Shown: one piece after another, positions 17,166-26,260 of the stretch | Layout of the letters: the number at the start of each line of letters is the position of its first letter | How positions within the stretch are numbered: the first letter of the stretch is position 1 | Source of the DNA: Niastella caeni | GTDB taxonomy: Bacteria; Bacteroidota; Bacteroidia; Chitinophagales; Chitinophagaceae | Reading direction: 5' to 3' | DNA: 64,000 bases | Assembly (NCBI RefSeq): GCF_004834005.1 | Contig: NZ_STFF01000003.1 | Coordinates: 620,001 to 684,000 of the forward strand | Position numbers and translations under genes: made by a program | Notes under the pieces: generated by a model | Databases searched by the model: none | The model's input: only the letters and a program-made list of their open reading frames with translations | Told to the model about the DNA's origin: nothing

Positions 17166-17789
17166 TCAGAGGTGCCCGTTTTCGTACGCCCATTTAATGA
17201 GGTGGGCAACATTGCGCAAACCCGTTTTAAGCAGCATGTTTTTCCGGTGCGTCTCCACCGTATTCACACTTACAAACAGCCGGGAGGAAATTTCCTTGGT
17301 GCTATAACCTTCGGCTATCAGTTGCAGAACGTCTTTTTCCCTGGGTGTAAGTACAGCTTCTCCCGAAGAAGCATGCATGCTTTTTAACAATATATCCCCT
17401 ACCTGGGGTGAAAAATAACGGCCTCCTTCCAGTATGGTGCAAACCGTGCTTATCAGCTCTTCGTCGCCGGCATTTTTAATAAGATAGCCGTCAATACCCG
17501 TTTGTAATAGCTTCTCTATATAGATGCGTTTGGTATACATGGAAACGATCAGGATCTTAATGGCGGGAAACTGTTTCCGCACCATGGCCGACAGTTCGAT
17601 GCCGTCAATATGTTCCATGGCGATGTCCATTAGAAGCAGCCGGGGCGCCTGGGTTTCCAGCAGGGATGCCAGTTGCCTGCCGTCGGAAAGAATGTTTACA
17701 AACGTAAACCCGTTAACGGAAAGCAGGGAACGAACTCCTTCTGCAAATAAACGGTGGTCGTCTACGATCAATATGGGTTGGTCGTTCAT
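17166..17789 (-). CDS. NarL/LuxR-type response regulator
   Basis: 207 residues starting MNDQPILIVDDHRLFAEGVR at 17789. Codons further upstream overlap the kinase end and lack the receiver start. The receiver has D10/D11 and phospho-acceptor D55 (RLLLMDIAMEHIDG). The C-terminal LuxR HTH contains LTPREKDVLQLIAEGYSTKE and LFVSVNTVETHRKNMLLKTG. It lies 14 bp after the TPR histidine kinase on the same strand, which makes a cognate two-component pair. DNA targets are unknown. Confidence 0.92.
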   Translation of the reverse strand: MNDQPILIVDDHRLFAEGVRSLLSVNGFTFVNILSDGRQLASLLETQAPRLLLMDIAMEHIDGIELSAMVRKQFPAIKILIVSMYTKRIYIEKLLQTGIDGYLIKNAGDEELISTVCTILEGGRYFSPQVGDILLKSMHASSGEAVLTPREKDVLQLIAEGYSTKEISSRLFVSVNTVETHRKNMLLKTGLRNVAHLIKWAYENGHL

Positions 17790-17803
17790 ATAACAATAAC
17801 TGT

Positions 17804-19636
17804 TTACGGTAACGGGATAGCAAAGCAAAAACAGCTCCCTTTACCGGTACGGGCATCGATGGTATACTGTGCCCCGATCTTCCGGGCCCTGATCTCAATA
17901 TTGTGAAGCCCTATACCTTTATGGGTAACCGCAGGGTTAAACCCCGAACCATTGTCTTCTACCGTAAGGTGCAGTAACCGGTTGTCCTGCAGCAACTGAA
18001 TAAATAGCCGCGATGCGTCACTGTGCTTTACCGCGTTGGCCGCGAGTTCGCGAACGATATAATAAATTTCCGATGCGGTATCTGCAGGCAACCCGTCAAC
18101 GGCCTGTTGATAGAGCGTAACCTGCAACCTGCCTGTACTTTCGATGGTGTCTTTAAGATCCTTTAATGCTTCTTCCAGCCCGTATTTAATTAATACATTG
18201 TCTGAAAGGTCGTGCGAAATACGCCGCACATCGTTAACAGCTTCTTCCAGCAGCAGCATGATTTTGCTGTTGCCCGGCGGGGTACCGGTTTGGTTGCTCT
18301 GCATAAACAGCCGTACCGAGCTGAGCGTGCTGCCAAGCCGGTCATGCAAGTCACGTGCAATTCGTTGCCGCTCCGCCTCGCGCCCTTCCAGCATGGCGAT
18401 GTTGCTTTTTAACGCCTGTTCCTGTATCAGTTGTTGCTTTTCTTTTTCCTTCAACCCGGCAAGTGCAGCAGCCAGCAGTTGCTTGCGGCGTATATTTCTT
18501 ATCATAATAAAGCCCATAACGGTGATCAGCAGCGCCACGCCTGCCAGCATGCAAAGGAAACGAAATTGTTGGCTGTTGGCGGCCAGCAGCCGGGCCGTTC
18601 TTTCTTTTTCAAGGGCCAGCGCATGCTCCTTTTTTTCCGTTTCATACTTTTCTTTGAGGGCTGCAATGGATTGCTGCACCTGCAGGGAAAGCAGGCTGTC
18701 TTTTATTTTATCATAAGCCCTTTCGTTTGTATAGGCGTTTTCGAAGTTACCGGTATGAAAATAGGCATCGGCCAGGTGTTCGTATATCCATTCCAGGTGT
18801 TCTACCGGCTGGCCGGTGGGAACGGCTTCCAGGCTTTTGTTGTAATACGCAATGGCGGCATGGTATTGTTGCAACTGCGTGGCAATGGCGCCCAGGTTAA
18901 AACAGGCTTCTGCAATCCCTTCGGGCTGTTGCAATGTTTCAAAGCTTTGCAGGGCCTTTTGATACCATTGCCGGGCGGCCAGCCAGTTTTTCAGCGACCA
19001 GTAGATATTGCCCAGGTTATTGCTTACCTGCGCTTTTGCCAGTTCATTGCCGGCAGTAAGTGCATGAGCCTTTTCCAGGTAATGCACCGCCGAATCTGTT
19101 TGGTGCAGCAGCCTGAACGTATTGCCAAGCCCATTGTATGTGCTGAGCAGGATGGCTTCATTGTTGAGTGTTTTTTTTATGCGGCAGGCCAGGCGGTAAT
19201 AGGCCAATGCATCGGCATACCGCTGCATTATTTTATGAATGCCTGCAATGAGTTCGTAGGTTCGCGCCAGTTGTAGCGGGTTTCTACCGTTACGTTCCCA
19301 AACCGTGGCAGCCTGGTACAGGCGTTCAGCAGCCTCCGGGTTCATTCCCTTCCGGTACAGGGCAAGGCCTATGGCATACAGGGCTTCGGGCCTGCCCGGG
19401 CTGATATGCCGTTTCTCGGTATAGTTATACCAGTAATGACCATATGCAAGTAACGTATCAGCCGGGCATTCCGGCAGCTGGGCCAGCCGCAGCAGTAAAT
19501 AATATTTGCCGGTATCGGGACGGGGCAGTTGCAGGCAGGTGCGTATGCTGTCGGTGTATACGCTCACAGGCTGTGCCTGGCATACATGAAAAAGGATAAT
19601 GGAAATACCGCAAATGATAGAACGGTGGGCGAGCAT
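17804..19636 (-). CDS. TPR-containing sensor histidine kinase (HisKA_3)
   Basis: 610 residues. A signal/anchor sequence at the N-terminus is followed by a tetratricopeptide array (~residues 60-320; repeats such as NNLGNIYWSLKNWLAARQWY and CFNLGAIATQLQQYHAAIAY). Then come a coiled segment, a membrane helix near 355-377, and a kinase core with EAERQRIARDLHDRLGSTLS (phospho-His in DLHD) and an HATPase domain with ELAANAVKHSDASRLF and VEDNGSGFNPAV, GIGLHNIEIRARKI. The TPR part is predicted periplasmic and the kinase cytoplasmic. It is the partner of the LuxR regulator 14 bp downstream. Confidence 0.92.
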   Translation of the reverse strand: MLAHRSIICGISIILFHVCQAQPVSVYTDSIRTCLQLPRPDTGKYYLLLRLAQLPECPADTLLAYGHYWYNYTEKRHISPGRPEALYAIGLALYRKGMNPEAAERLYQAATVWERNGRNPLQLARTYELIAGIHKIMQRYADALAYYRLACRIKKTLNNEAILLSTYNGLGNTFRLLHQTDSAVHYLEKAHALTAGNELAKAQVSNNLGNIYWSLKNWLAARQWYQKALQSFETLQQPEGIAEACFNLGAIATQLQQYHAAIAYYNKSLEAVPTGQPVEHLEWIYEHLADAYFHTGNFENAYTNERAYDKIKDSLLSLQVQQSIAALKEKYETEKKEHALALEKERTARLLAANSQQFRFLCMLAGVALLITVMGFIMIRNIRRKQLLAAALAGLKEKEKQQLIQEQALKSNIAMLEGREAERQRIARDLHDRLGSTLSSVRLFMQSNQTGTPPGNSKIMLLLEEAVNDVRRISHDLSDNVLIKYGLEEALKDLKDTIESTGRLQVTLYQQAVDGLPADTASEIYYIVRELAANAVKHSDASRLFIQLLQDNRLLHLTVEDNGSGFNPAVTHKGIGLHNIEIRARKIGAQYTIDARTGKGSCFCFAIPLP

Positions 19637-19652
19637 ATCGATAATATTAAAG

Positions 19653-20096
19653 TCAGGGCCAGGTAGGCAGTATGTTGGCGTCCATCACTACTTTCCCCAC
19701 ATTGTCGTCGGGCTTCTTTGGATCGGGTATAACATAAATAGACAGTTGCACCAGGTCATCTTTGGCAACTCCCCGGGGCATGCAAACCGAAAATCCGATC
19801 AGCGCCAGCCTGGCCTGCACGTTAGCCTGATCGCTGCCCATCGCGAATGTGCATCTGAACATATAGGTTTTAGGAAGATCGGACATTGTTAACCCGATCC
19901 CCTCCGGCTGTATCAACGTATGCTGGCCCGATACAGGAATGGCAATCGTTACATACAGCATTTCAAAGGTTCCCTGCGCATAAGCTGCAGGCTGAGGGCC
20001 TAAAGCCGTTATGGGCAAGATGGAATAGTTTTCGGGCAGAGGAATATAATGAAGATCAAAAGAGTTGAAATAAACAGGGATCTGGTTTTTTTCCAT
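19653..20096 (-). CDS. Hypothetical protein, 147 residues
   Basis: Starts MEKNQIPVYFNSFDLHYIPL and has beta-rich text such as GTFEMLYVTIAIPVSGQHTL and LVQLSIYVIPDPKKPDDNVG. It has no signal peptide, membrane segment or recognised motif. The codon composition fits a real gene. It ends 17 bp upstream of the TPR kinase start (both minus strand), so it may lead the kinase operon. It diverges from the unrecognised operon at 20431. Confidence 0.6.
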   Translation of the reverse strand: MEKNQIPVYFNSFDLHYIPLPENYSILPITALGPQPAAYAQGTFEMLYVTIAIPVSGQHTLIQPEGIGLTMSDLPKTYMFRCTFAMGSDQANVQARLALIGFSVCMPRGVAKDDLVQLSIYVIPDPKKPDDNVGKVVMDANILPTWP

Positions 20097-20430
20097 ATAT
20101 GATTTTGAATTTTGAATGAATAGCCCCGGTTCTGTGCTGAACAGCGGTTAATGCTAACGGAAAGTTGCTGTTTTTGAGTAACGGTTTTCCGTGAGGAGGA
20201 AAATACCGGGAAACCGTGTTTTTTATGCGCAGCGTAATGTCAAATTTTACATAAGAAATCAAACACAGGACAGCAGGTGTAAAAGGGTTCGGCATTAGAG
20301 GCTAAGATAGTGGATAGATACCGATTTAAAAAGCGCCGGGCCCGATTGCCAGGTATATAAATATTGTTAATGCTTTTGTACCCCACGACCTCATATTATA
20401 ATTATTCATTCACCAATAAAACAAAACAAC
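20097..20430. other. Divergent intergenic region
   Basis: 334 bp between the 147-residue gene (minus) and the 20431 operon (plus). It must hold both promoters, but no clear -7 box, repeat or RNA was identified. Its right half is AT-rich. Confidence 0.4.
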
Positions 20431-20718
20431 ATGCCTACTACCGTAAAATTAAAACATGCCAAAAGCCAGGAAATTAACCTGTTCAATTCACCAGGTTTTA
20501 CCATTTCCAATGTCAGCAGCGCCGCCATTACTTATTATGTGGATTATTTACCCGCGAATTCGGATAAGTATTCGGCTATTCAAAATGGAACGCTTACCAA
20601 TGCGACCCCACAAAACACGGTTGCCTTTACTTCTTCAAAATTGCCGGCAAGTAAGATAAGGGTAACGGTTGAAGCAAAAACGGATGATGGAACAGACATT
20701 GCCAGTGTAGTATACTAG
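20431..20718 (+). CDS. Small beta-rich protein, first gene of uncharacterised operon
   Basis: 95 residues: MPTTVKLKHAKSQEINLFNS, then alternating hydrophobic strands (FTISNVSSAAITYYVDYLP, NTVAFTSSKLPASKIRVTVE). It lacks a signal peptide, Cys and a recognised motif. The Ser/Thr/Ala-rich beta pattern suggests a small sandwich or a structural subunit. It is followed on the same strand by the Nudix-like gene and the two large paralogues. Function unknown. Confidence 0.65.
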   Translation: MPTTVKLKHAKSQEINLFNSPGFTISNVSSAAITYYVDYLPANSDKYSAIQNGTLTNATPQNTVAFTSSKLPASKIRVTVEAKTDDGTDIASVVY

Positions 20719-20804
20719 CATTGCCAGGGCGGATGCCGAAAAGCCCCGGGAGAGTAGGCACTGATCAGCTATTTATCATTTTTTCAACCCAAAAAAGTAA
20801 TATT

Positions 20805-21317
20805 ATGTCTTACCGCGCTTATGTATTGTTGTACAGAAAAATAATGCAAACAAGGACCGTAGATTTATATTTCCCGCTTAAAAACGACAATGCGCTCAGC
20901 CACCCCGGAATGCCCCAGTTTTTTGGTGGACAGGAAGAGTTGCAGGATAAAATCGATTATGAAATAGTATACCGCGAGGCTGCTGAAGAAAGCAACAATG
21001 CCTTTCTTTTAGCTGATTCGAAAGGGATTGTGCCTGTTTTTTCAGGGACCGGGTTTACCTATTACATTTCAAGTGATTTTATAGGCGATGATAAGGAGTT
21101 GGGGCCAATAAAAAATAACGAAATGAAATCGTTAAATAAGTTGTCGATAAAAGCAGACGAATTAAAGACGTTCAATTGTGGTGAGCTATTGAGAAGATTA
21201 GGAATAAATTCTCCTTCAAAAGACTTTCCCTCATCAGAAACAGAAACGGCTTTTAATGAGGCGTTTAAATTTCTAAATACGCTCGCGTTTGATAACACTG
21301 CCAACAATAAGCAATAA
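20805..21317 (+). CDS. Nudix-like protein with degenerate box
   Basis: 170 residues from MSYRAYVLLYRKIMQTRTVD at 20805. A TTG-initiated extension of 28 codons is rejected because it is poorly protein-like. After two strands the text MPQFFGGQEELQDKIDYEIV then YREAAEESNNAFLLA resembles a Nudix box (G-x5-E-x7-R-E-U-x-E-E-x-G-U). The REAAEE half is intact, but the upstream Glu is not at the canonical spacing and the final Gly is absent. It may bind rather than hydrolyse nucleotides or NAD derivatives. It lies 86 bp after the small beta-rich gene and 106 bp before the first large paralogue. Confidence 0.5.
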   Translation: MSYRAYVLLYRKIMQTRTVDLYFPLKNDNALSHPGMPQFFGGQEELQDKIDYEIVYREAAEESNNAFLLADSKGIVPVFSGTGFTYYISSDFIGDDKELGPIKNNEMKSLNKLSIKADELKTFNCGELLRRLGINSPSKDFPSSETETAFNEAFKFLNTLAFDNTANNKQ

Positions 21318-21423
21318 GGGCATTGGTTTAAATGGCTGCCATCACCGACCCGAAAACCGGTTACCCGTCAAGGCCATTCTTCCCCGTGTGCATTTATTGA
21401 AATAAATCTTAAAAACTGTAGAT

Positions 21424-22947
21424 ATGCCTACAACCATTCCCTACGATCCCTCCCTGGTGCTGGGAAGCATCGTACATGCCGAAATACTGCAGCATATGCT
21501 GGAACTTAGCCAGGCGCAGGCGCCTATAGACGCAGCGCAGGACACGCTCAATTCACTGATCTCGGTTCGACGCAGCCTGGATATGTCTGTACAGGAAATG
21601 ATGAACCTGAACATTCCTGTAGAAGAAGTGCTTAAGGAGATAACGGTTATTAATAAAGACATAGAGGACGCCGGTAAGGATTATGCGAAGGCCTGGGTAG
21701 ACAACGTTGCCCGAATCAAGGAACTAAAAAGCAAACAACTGGCGGTGCACGTGGACTATGAAAGCCCGGTGAATTACGGCAAGTCGGACCTGAAGTCTAT
21801 GCCGCTGGCGGCCGATTCGCTGAAGCTGGAAGCCCAGTATTTTTCCTTTGAATCCAATGAACAATCTTCCCTGAGTACCATCAGCAATATCAAGGGATTT
21901 ATCAGTAATTCCACCAGTATTCTGGGCAGCGACAAATCTTTTCAGGTATCGTCGGCCGCCACCACGCAGGTAAGCAGCCAGTTGGAAAACCATAACATCT
22001 CGGGCACCCTGGTCATCAGTGCTACCTGCACGCACAAGAATGCACAGTTGCTGGCGCCGTTTGTCATAGATGTAGACAAGGCTATCCGTGTATGGAACAA
22101 GCTGTTCCCTTCCGATGAAGACAAGATAAAGACAGACAGCCCTGCCAGTATAGCAATGATTGCAGCCAAAGCGGGTACGCGGGAGGAGAAATCATTTAAC
22201 ATTATATCAGGCGCTACCTATGGCTCGTGCTTTATAGGGATGGTGCATGTACTTAACAAAACCTCCACCCGCAGCAGCCAGGCAATGGTGTCGCTAGCAG
22301 AAAGCCTTCAAACACAGGCGAGCGTAGGAAAATGGTGGGCGCATGAATCGGGCGGTTTCGGTATCAGCAGCTCTTTTTCGAGCGATATCAAGAACATGCT
22401 AAGCGCACAGAACATTACTTCACATGTGAGCCTGGTTACGATGGGATTTATACCGTCCATCGTGTCGGGTCAGGTGAAATCAGCAGTGAAACAGTTTGCG
22501 AACTTCGACGGTGCGCAGATCATGAAAAACCTGTCTGACCTGGCCAACAACACCTCATCCGAACAGGATTCGGTAAGATCGTCTGCAGAAAAAGCCAGGG
22601 TGGGCGGACAAATGATGTCCATGCAGAAAAGCCAGATCTCAAGCGTGATGCTGGGCGTATCAACCATAGATTCTGCAGCCAATAAGATGCTCGACATCAA
22701 TACCATGATGACGGCTTTTGAAGATTATGCCAAAAGCGCTGCTACGCCGCCACCGAATGTGCCGTTTGGCGTGCCGATCAATTATTACCTGAAGCCCATT
22801 ACCCAGGCGCAACTGGCCGAAATGTGGGTAGGCAAATATTATCCGCAGAAATTCCTGGCTGTTTCGGGCGACGATGTTACCGGCTCGCCTGCGCCACAGC
22901 CCGGCGGCGGTAATACTGCAGCCACAACCAACACCAACAACACGTAG
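21424..22947 (+). CDS. Uncharacterised 507-residue protein, paralogue A
   Basis: Starts MPTTIPYDPSLVLGSIVHAE. The N-terminal ~120 residues are helical with heptad-like text (LEEL, KDIEDAGKDYAKAWVDN). A central alpha/beta part includes ENHNISGTLVISATCTHKNA and ISGATYGSCFIGMVHVLNK. A later segment has GKWWAHESGGFGISSSFSSD. The C-terminus carries VPINYYLKPITQAQLAEMWV. It has no signal peptide or membrane helix. The same order of blocks occurs in the next gene, so they are tandem paralogues. Family and function are not recognised. The Ser/Thr-rich helical and beta alternation could suit a pore-forming or oligomeric protein, which is speculation. Confidence 0.7.
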   Translation: MPTTIPYDPSLVLGSIVHAEILQHMLELSQAQAPIDAAQDTLNSLISVRRSLDMSVQEMMNLNIPVEEVLKEITVINKDIEDAGKDYAKAWVDNVARIKELKSKQLAVHVDYESPVNYGKSDLKSMPLAADSLKLEAQYFSFESNEQSSLSTISNIKGFISNSTSILGSDKSFQVSSAATTQVSSQLENHNISGTLVISATCTHKNAQLLAPFVIDVDKAIRVWNKLFPSDEDKIKTDSPASIAMIAAKAGTREEKSFNIISGATYGSCFIGMVHVLNKTSTRSSQAMVSLAESLQTQASVGKWWAHESGGFGISSSFSSDIKNMLSAQNITSHVSLVTMGFIPSIVSGQVKSAVKQFANFDGAQIMKNLSDLANNTSSEQDSVRSSAEKARVGGQMMSMQKSQISSVMLGVSTIDSAANKMLDINTMMTAFEDYAKSAATPPPNVPFGVPINYYLKPITQAQLAEMWVGKYYPQKFLAVSGDDVTGSPAPQPGGGNTAATTNTNNT

Positions 22948-22966
22948 AGAAATACAATAGGTAGTT

Positions 22967-24424
22967 ATGCCATCCTCCATTCCATATCATCCTTCGCTTG
23001 TGCTTGGGAGTATTGTAGACCCGGCGGCCCTGGCCACCCTGTTGCAGATCAGCGCCTGCCAGTCGGCTATAGACAATGCTTATGATAAGCTGAAATCTTT
23101 TATCGCTCTCAGGCAAAGCATCGATATGACCATTAGGGAACTGGCCAATATGAATATCGATACGGCCGATCTGCTTACGAAAAGCGGAGAGATAAGCCAG
23201 GAGATAACAAAGGCGGCGGTTGATTATTCAACCACCCGCATGGCACAGGAAACAAAGATACAGGAGCTAAGGGGCAAAACGCAAACCATCGGAACCGCCC
23301 CCGAGAGCCCGGTGGATTTTGAAAAAACCGTGGTGTCTGATCAGCCTCTGGCCGCAGAATCATTATCAATGGACGTACAGTACTTTTCCTATAATGAAAA
23401 TGAGCAGCGGGCCGACAGCACCATGGCTTCCATCAAAGATTTCATTGAGGCTTCGGCTGAACTCCTGGGCGACGCAGTGGCCGGCAAGCTAAGTACGGCG
23501 GCCACGCGGCAAATCAGCCGGCAACGCGAGAACCATTCCATTTCCGGTACATTGATCATTGCGGCCAGTTGCACCCATAAAACGGCTAAGATGCTAAGCC
23601 CGCTGGCGCTGGATGCAGACAAAGGCATTGCCGCATGGAATGCGTTGTTCGGAGCCGGGAATGAGGCCATTGATACCAGCGACCCGGAGACGGTTCGGCA
23701 AATAGCGCAACAAAAGAATTCAGGCCAGCAATCGATCAGCCTGTTATCGGGCGCCAGCTACGGTTCTTCGTTTATTGGTATGGTGCATATACTAAGGAAA
23801 GAAACGACTACCCTGCTGCCCCCATCGCTTATCGACGACCTGCAGGAACAGTTGACCCTCGGGAAATGGCTGGCCCGGGAATCGGGCGGGTTCGGCATCG
23901 ACCCTTCTGTATCGAACCAAATTAAAAGCCTGCTGAGCAGTAATGACATCAGTTGCCATATCAATGTCATTACCATGGGCGCCATTCCTTCCCTGGCTTC
24001 GAAGGAGATCAGGATGGGCGTAAAATCCTTTTCTGAAGCGGATGCCGGTAAGATAATGAACCAGGTGCGAAACTCAGGTGCGGCAGATGAAAACAAAACG
24101 ATCTCGTCTGCTGCAGCTTCTTCGCAAAGTGGGGCCGAAATGCTGGCCGTAAAAAATGCGTCTATACAAAGCATTATGCTGGGACTGAACAAAATTGACG
24201 AGGAAGCCAACAAAGTGCTCGATATGAATTCGCTGATGACCGCGTTTGAGAATTTTATCAATAGCGTAAAGGAAGGCGGCGGCGGCGTACCTATTAATTT
24301 TTACCTCAGGAACATCTCCCGCTCTCAGATGGCCGCTCTTTGGTTAAACAAATATTACCAGGTGAAAAAGCTTTCCCCGCAAGACAATGCCACTGCCGAT
24401 ACAATCAGCGGCAACGCCGGATAA
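22967..24424 (+). CDS. Uncharacterised 485-residue protein, paralogue B
   Basis: Starts MPSSIPYHPSLVLGSIVDPA and mirrors paralogue A throughout: ENHSISGTLIIAASCTHKTA, LLSGASYGSSFIGMVHILRK, GKWLARESGGFGIDPS, and a C-terminal VPINFYLRNISRSQMAALWL. It begins 19 bp after paralogue A and ends 31 bp before the GH25 gene, so the three form a tight operon. It lacks the proline-rich tail and Asn/Thr-rich C-terminus of A. The conserved pairs suggest a heteromeric complex. No known domain was identified. Confidence 0.7.
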   Translation: MPSSIPYHPSLVLGSIVDPAALATLLQISACQSAIDNAYDKLKSFIALRQSIDMTIRELANMNIDTADLLTKSGEISQEITKAAVDYSTTRMAQETKIQELRGKTQTIGTAPESPVDFEKTVVSDQPLAAESLSMDVQYFSYNENEQRADSTMASIKDFIEASAELLGDAVAGKLSTAATRQISRQRENHSISGTLIIAASCTHKTAKMLSPLALDADKGIAAWNALFGAGNEAIDTSDPETVRQIAQQKNSGQQSISLLSGASYGSSFIGMVHILRKETTTLLPPSLIDDLQEQLTLGKWLARESGGFGIDPSVSNQIKSLLSSNDISCHINVITMGAIPSLASKEIRMGVKSFSEADAGKIMNQVRNSGAADENKTISSAAASSQSGAEMLAVKNASIQSIMLGLNKIDEEANKVLDMNSLMTAFENFINSVKEGGGGVPINFYLRNISRSQMAALWLNKYYQVKKLSPQDNATADTISGNAG

Positions 24425-24455
24425 TGTATCCCTTTTCTGATTTAAAAAAAGAAGT

Positions 24456-26246
24456 ATGCAAAAAACAGTAGAATTCCTGCAAATGCTGGCAGCCGATATG
24501 AACAGCCAGGCCAAACTGATACTGGCGCTTTTACACCTGCCGGTTGTGTTGCTGCTGGTATTGCTGGCCCGGCAGGAAAGAGGGCTGCTGATAAGAAGCG
24601 CGCATAAGAAAGCGCTCCTGTATGTGCTGGGGGAATTCAGGACTTTCTGCATCCGGCAGTACCGGGCGGCCATGCAATGCCTGGTGCAACTGGACCTCGA
24701 AAAAAACTATGATGCCGGTACCCACTTTGCAGGCATCGCCACGGCCGGTTACCTGAACAAACGGTGGACGGTCCTTCTTCAAAACCCTTCGGTTTTCCTG
24801 TACCAGCGGTATGCTTTAAAACCCGGCGTCAAATTGTTTGCCTTACGGGACCGCCTTGGGTTTCAGCAGGAAAGTACGCATGATTATGTAAAGTATTATT
24901 CAAATGAATACAAGCGCTGCGAACGGCAATTTTATGATAATCTTTCGCACCTGGCCCAAATGCATGAGATGCTGGAAGAGAACATGCGCCAAAAACCGTT
25001 TAACCGGGGGAACGAACCCGAATGGATGATCGATTATATGAAGATATTCGGCGAATGGCAGATAAACGGGTCCGGTAAGGACATGGATGTATGTCATAAG
25101 CAGATAGTGCTGAAAATGCTGCACCTCACCAGAACGTATACGGATGTATCTTTTGTCATAAGGGCCAGGGAGTATGCGTTGCAATGTAACATAGCCTATA
25201 CCGAAATAGCTAATATGAAAACCATGCTTCGGGAGAAACTGGATAAATTTGTGTGGCATCACCGGCTGGCCGCCAGGATGCTGACGGTAGTAATAAGAAG
25301 GATCGAACCACGCGCTTTGGCAGGGCCGCTAAGGGCGCCTGCGCGGCAAATATCAGAGCGGCGCCTGCATATCCTGGAGAAGGATGTCGACAACCTGGTA
25401 TTGCTGGATATAACATTGGGCCGCAACCGCGTTTTACGCCGGTCGTTGTATATTCTCTTTTTCCTGAGTATAACGGCTTCTGTAATGTTGGCCATTTATT
25501 CGTCTGCCGGAAGCAAACAACAGAACATGCCCGCCATTAAAGAACAGGCCGCGAATGGGAAGGCGCCCCTGCATCCGCAAACCGGAAGGGCCGCCGATAC
25601 CGGCGTGTTACTGAAACCTGCAGCTAATGTATACGGTATTGATGTGTCTAAATACCAGGGCAACCTGCTGACGGATATCCCGCATATCGACAGCCTGCAT
25701 TTTGTAATATGCAAAGCAACAGAAGGCATTTCGTATGTTGATCCCGATTTTGCCTCCAACTGGAAATTGATAAGACAGAAAGGGTTGATCCGGGGCGCCT
25801 ATCATTTTTACCGCAGTTGCGATCCTCCCGTTCAACAGGCGCAGCATTTTCTTGAAACGATTAAAGACCTGGATAGTACCGATATGCCGCCGCTGATAGA
25901 CATTGAGGGGGTGGACATGGCATGCGGAGCAGATGCAGCACGCCTTGAAAAAGACCTGCTTATTTTATTGCATTATATTGAGCAAAAGACACGGCGCAAA
26001 CCGGTCATCTATACAACACTTTTTTTTGCCGATTCATACTTCACCGACTCATCCCTCATGTACTATCCATTATGGCTGGCTGAATATTCGGATAAAACGG
26101 CGCCCCGGCTCCCCAGGCTCTGGAGGGAAAAGGGGTATGCTATCTGGCAAAGACAGAACTCATATAATATTAACTCCAGGAAAACAGACTTTGATATCTT
26201 CAACGGCACATGTAACGACCTGCTGGCATTTATCCGGAAATATTAG
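24456..26246 (+). CDS. Membrane protein with C-terminal GH25 muramidase domain
   Basis: 596 residues. Membrane helices at ~20-39 and ~330-348 bracket a helical region (40-328) with basic residues next to both helices, so that region is predicted cytoplasmic and both termini periplasmic. After a linker the GH25 lysozyme domain spans ~392-596. It has D396 in NVYGIDVSKYQG, CKATEG near 419, GAYHFYR near 447, the catalytic pair D482/E484 in PPLIDIEG, and late conserved text KTDFDIFNG. GH25 enzymes cut the MurNAc-GlcNAc bond of peptidoglycan. The gene follows the two paralogues by 31 bp. A cytoplasmic domain tethered to a periplasmic muramidase suggests controlled wall opening for whatever the paralogues form. 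Confidence 0.85.
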   Translation: MQKTVEFLQMLAADMNSQAKLILALLHLPVVLLLVLLARQERGLLIRSAHKKALLYVLGEFRTFCIRQYRAAMQCLVQLDLEKNYDAGTHFAGIATAGYLNKRWTVLLQNPSVFLYQRYALKPGVKLFALRDRLGFQQESTHDYVKYYSNEYKRCERQFYDNLSHLAQMHEMLEENMRQKPFNRGNEPEWMIDYMKIFGEWQINGSGKDMDVCHKQIVLKMLHLTRTYTDVSFVIRAREYALQCNIAYTEIANMKTMLREKLDKFVWHHRLAARMLTVVIRRIEPRALAGPLRAPARQISERRLHILEKDVDNLVLLDITLGRNRVLRRSLYILFFLSITASVMLAIYSSAGSKQQNMPAIKEQAANGKAPLHPQTGRAADTGVLLKPAANVYGIDVSKYQGNLLTDIPHIDSLHFVICKATEGISYVDPDFASNWKLIRQKGLIRGAYHFYRSCDPPVQQAQHFLETIKDLDSTDMPPLIDIEGVDMACGADAARLEKDLLILLHYIEQKTRRKPVIYTTLFFADSYFTDSSLMYYPLWLAEYSDKTAPRLPRLWREKGYAIWQRQNSYNINSRKTDFDIFNGTCNDLLAFIRKY

Positions 26247-26260
26247 GCGGGTTCCCGCAT

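Noticed and set aside
21424-24424. Phage tail or sheath proteins
   Set aside because: No phage-type neighbours and no recognisable tail motifs; identity left open.
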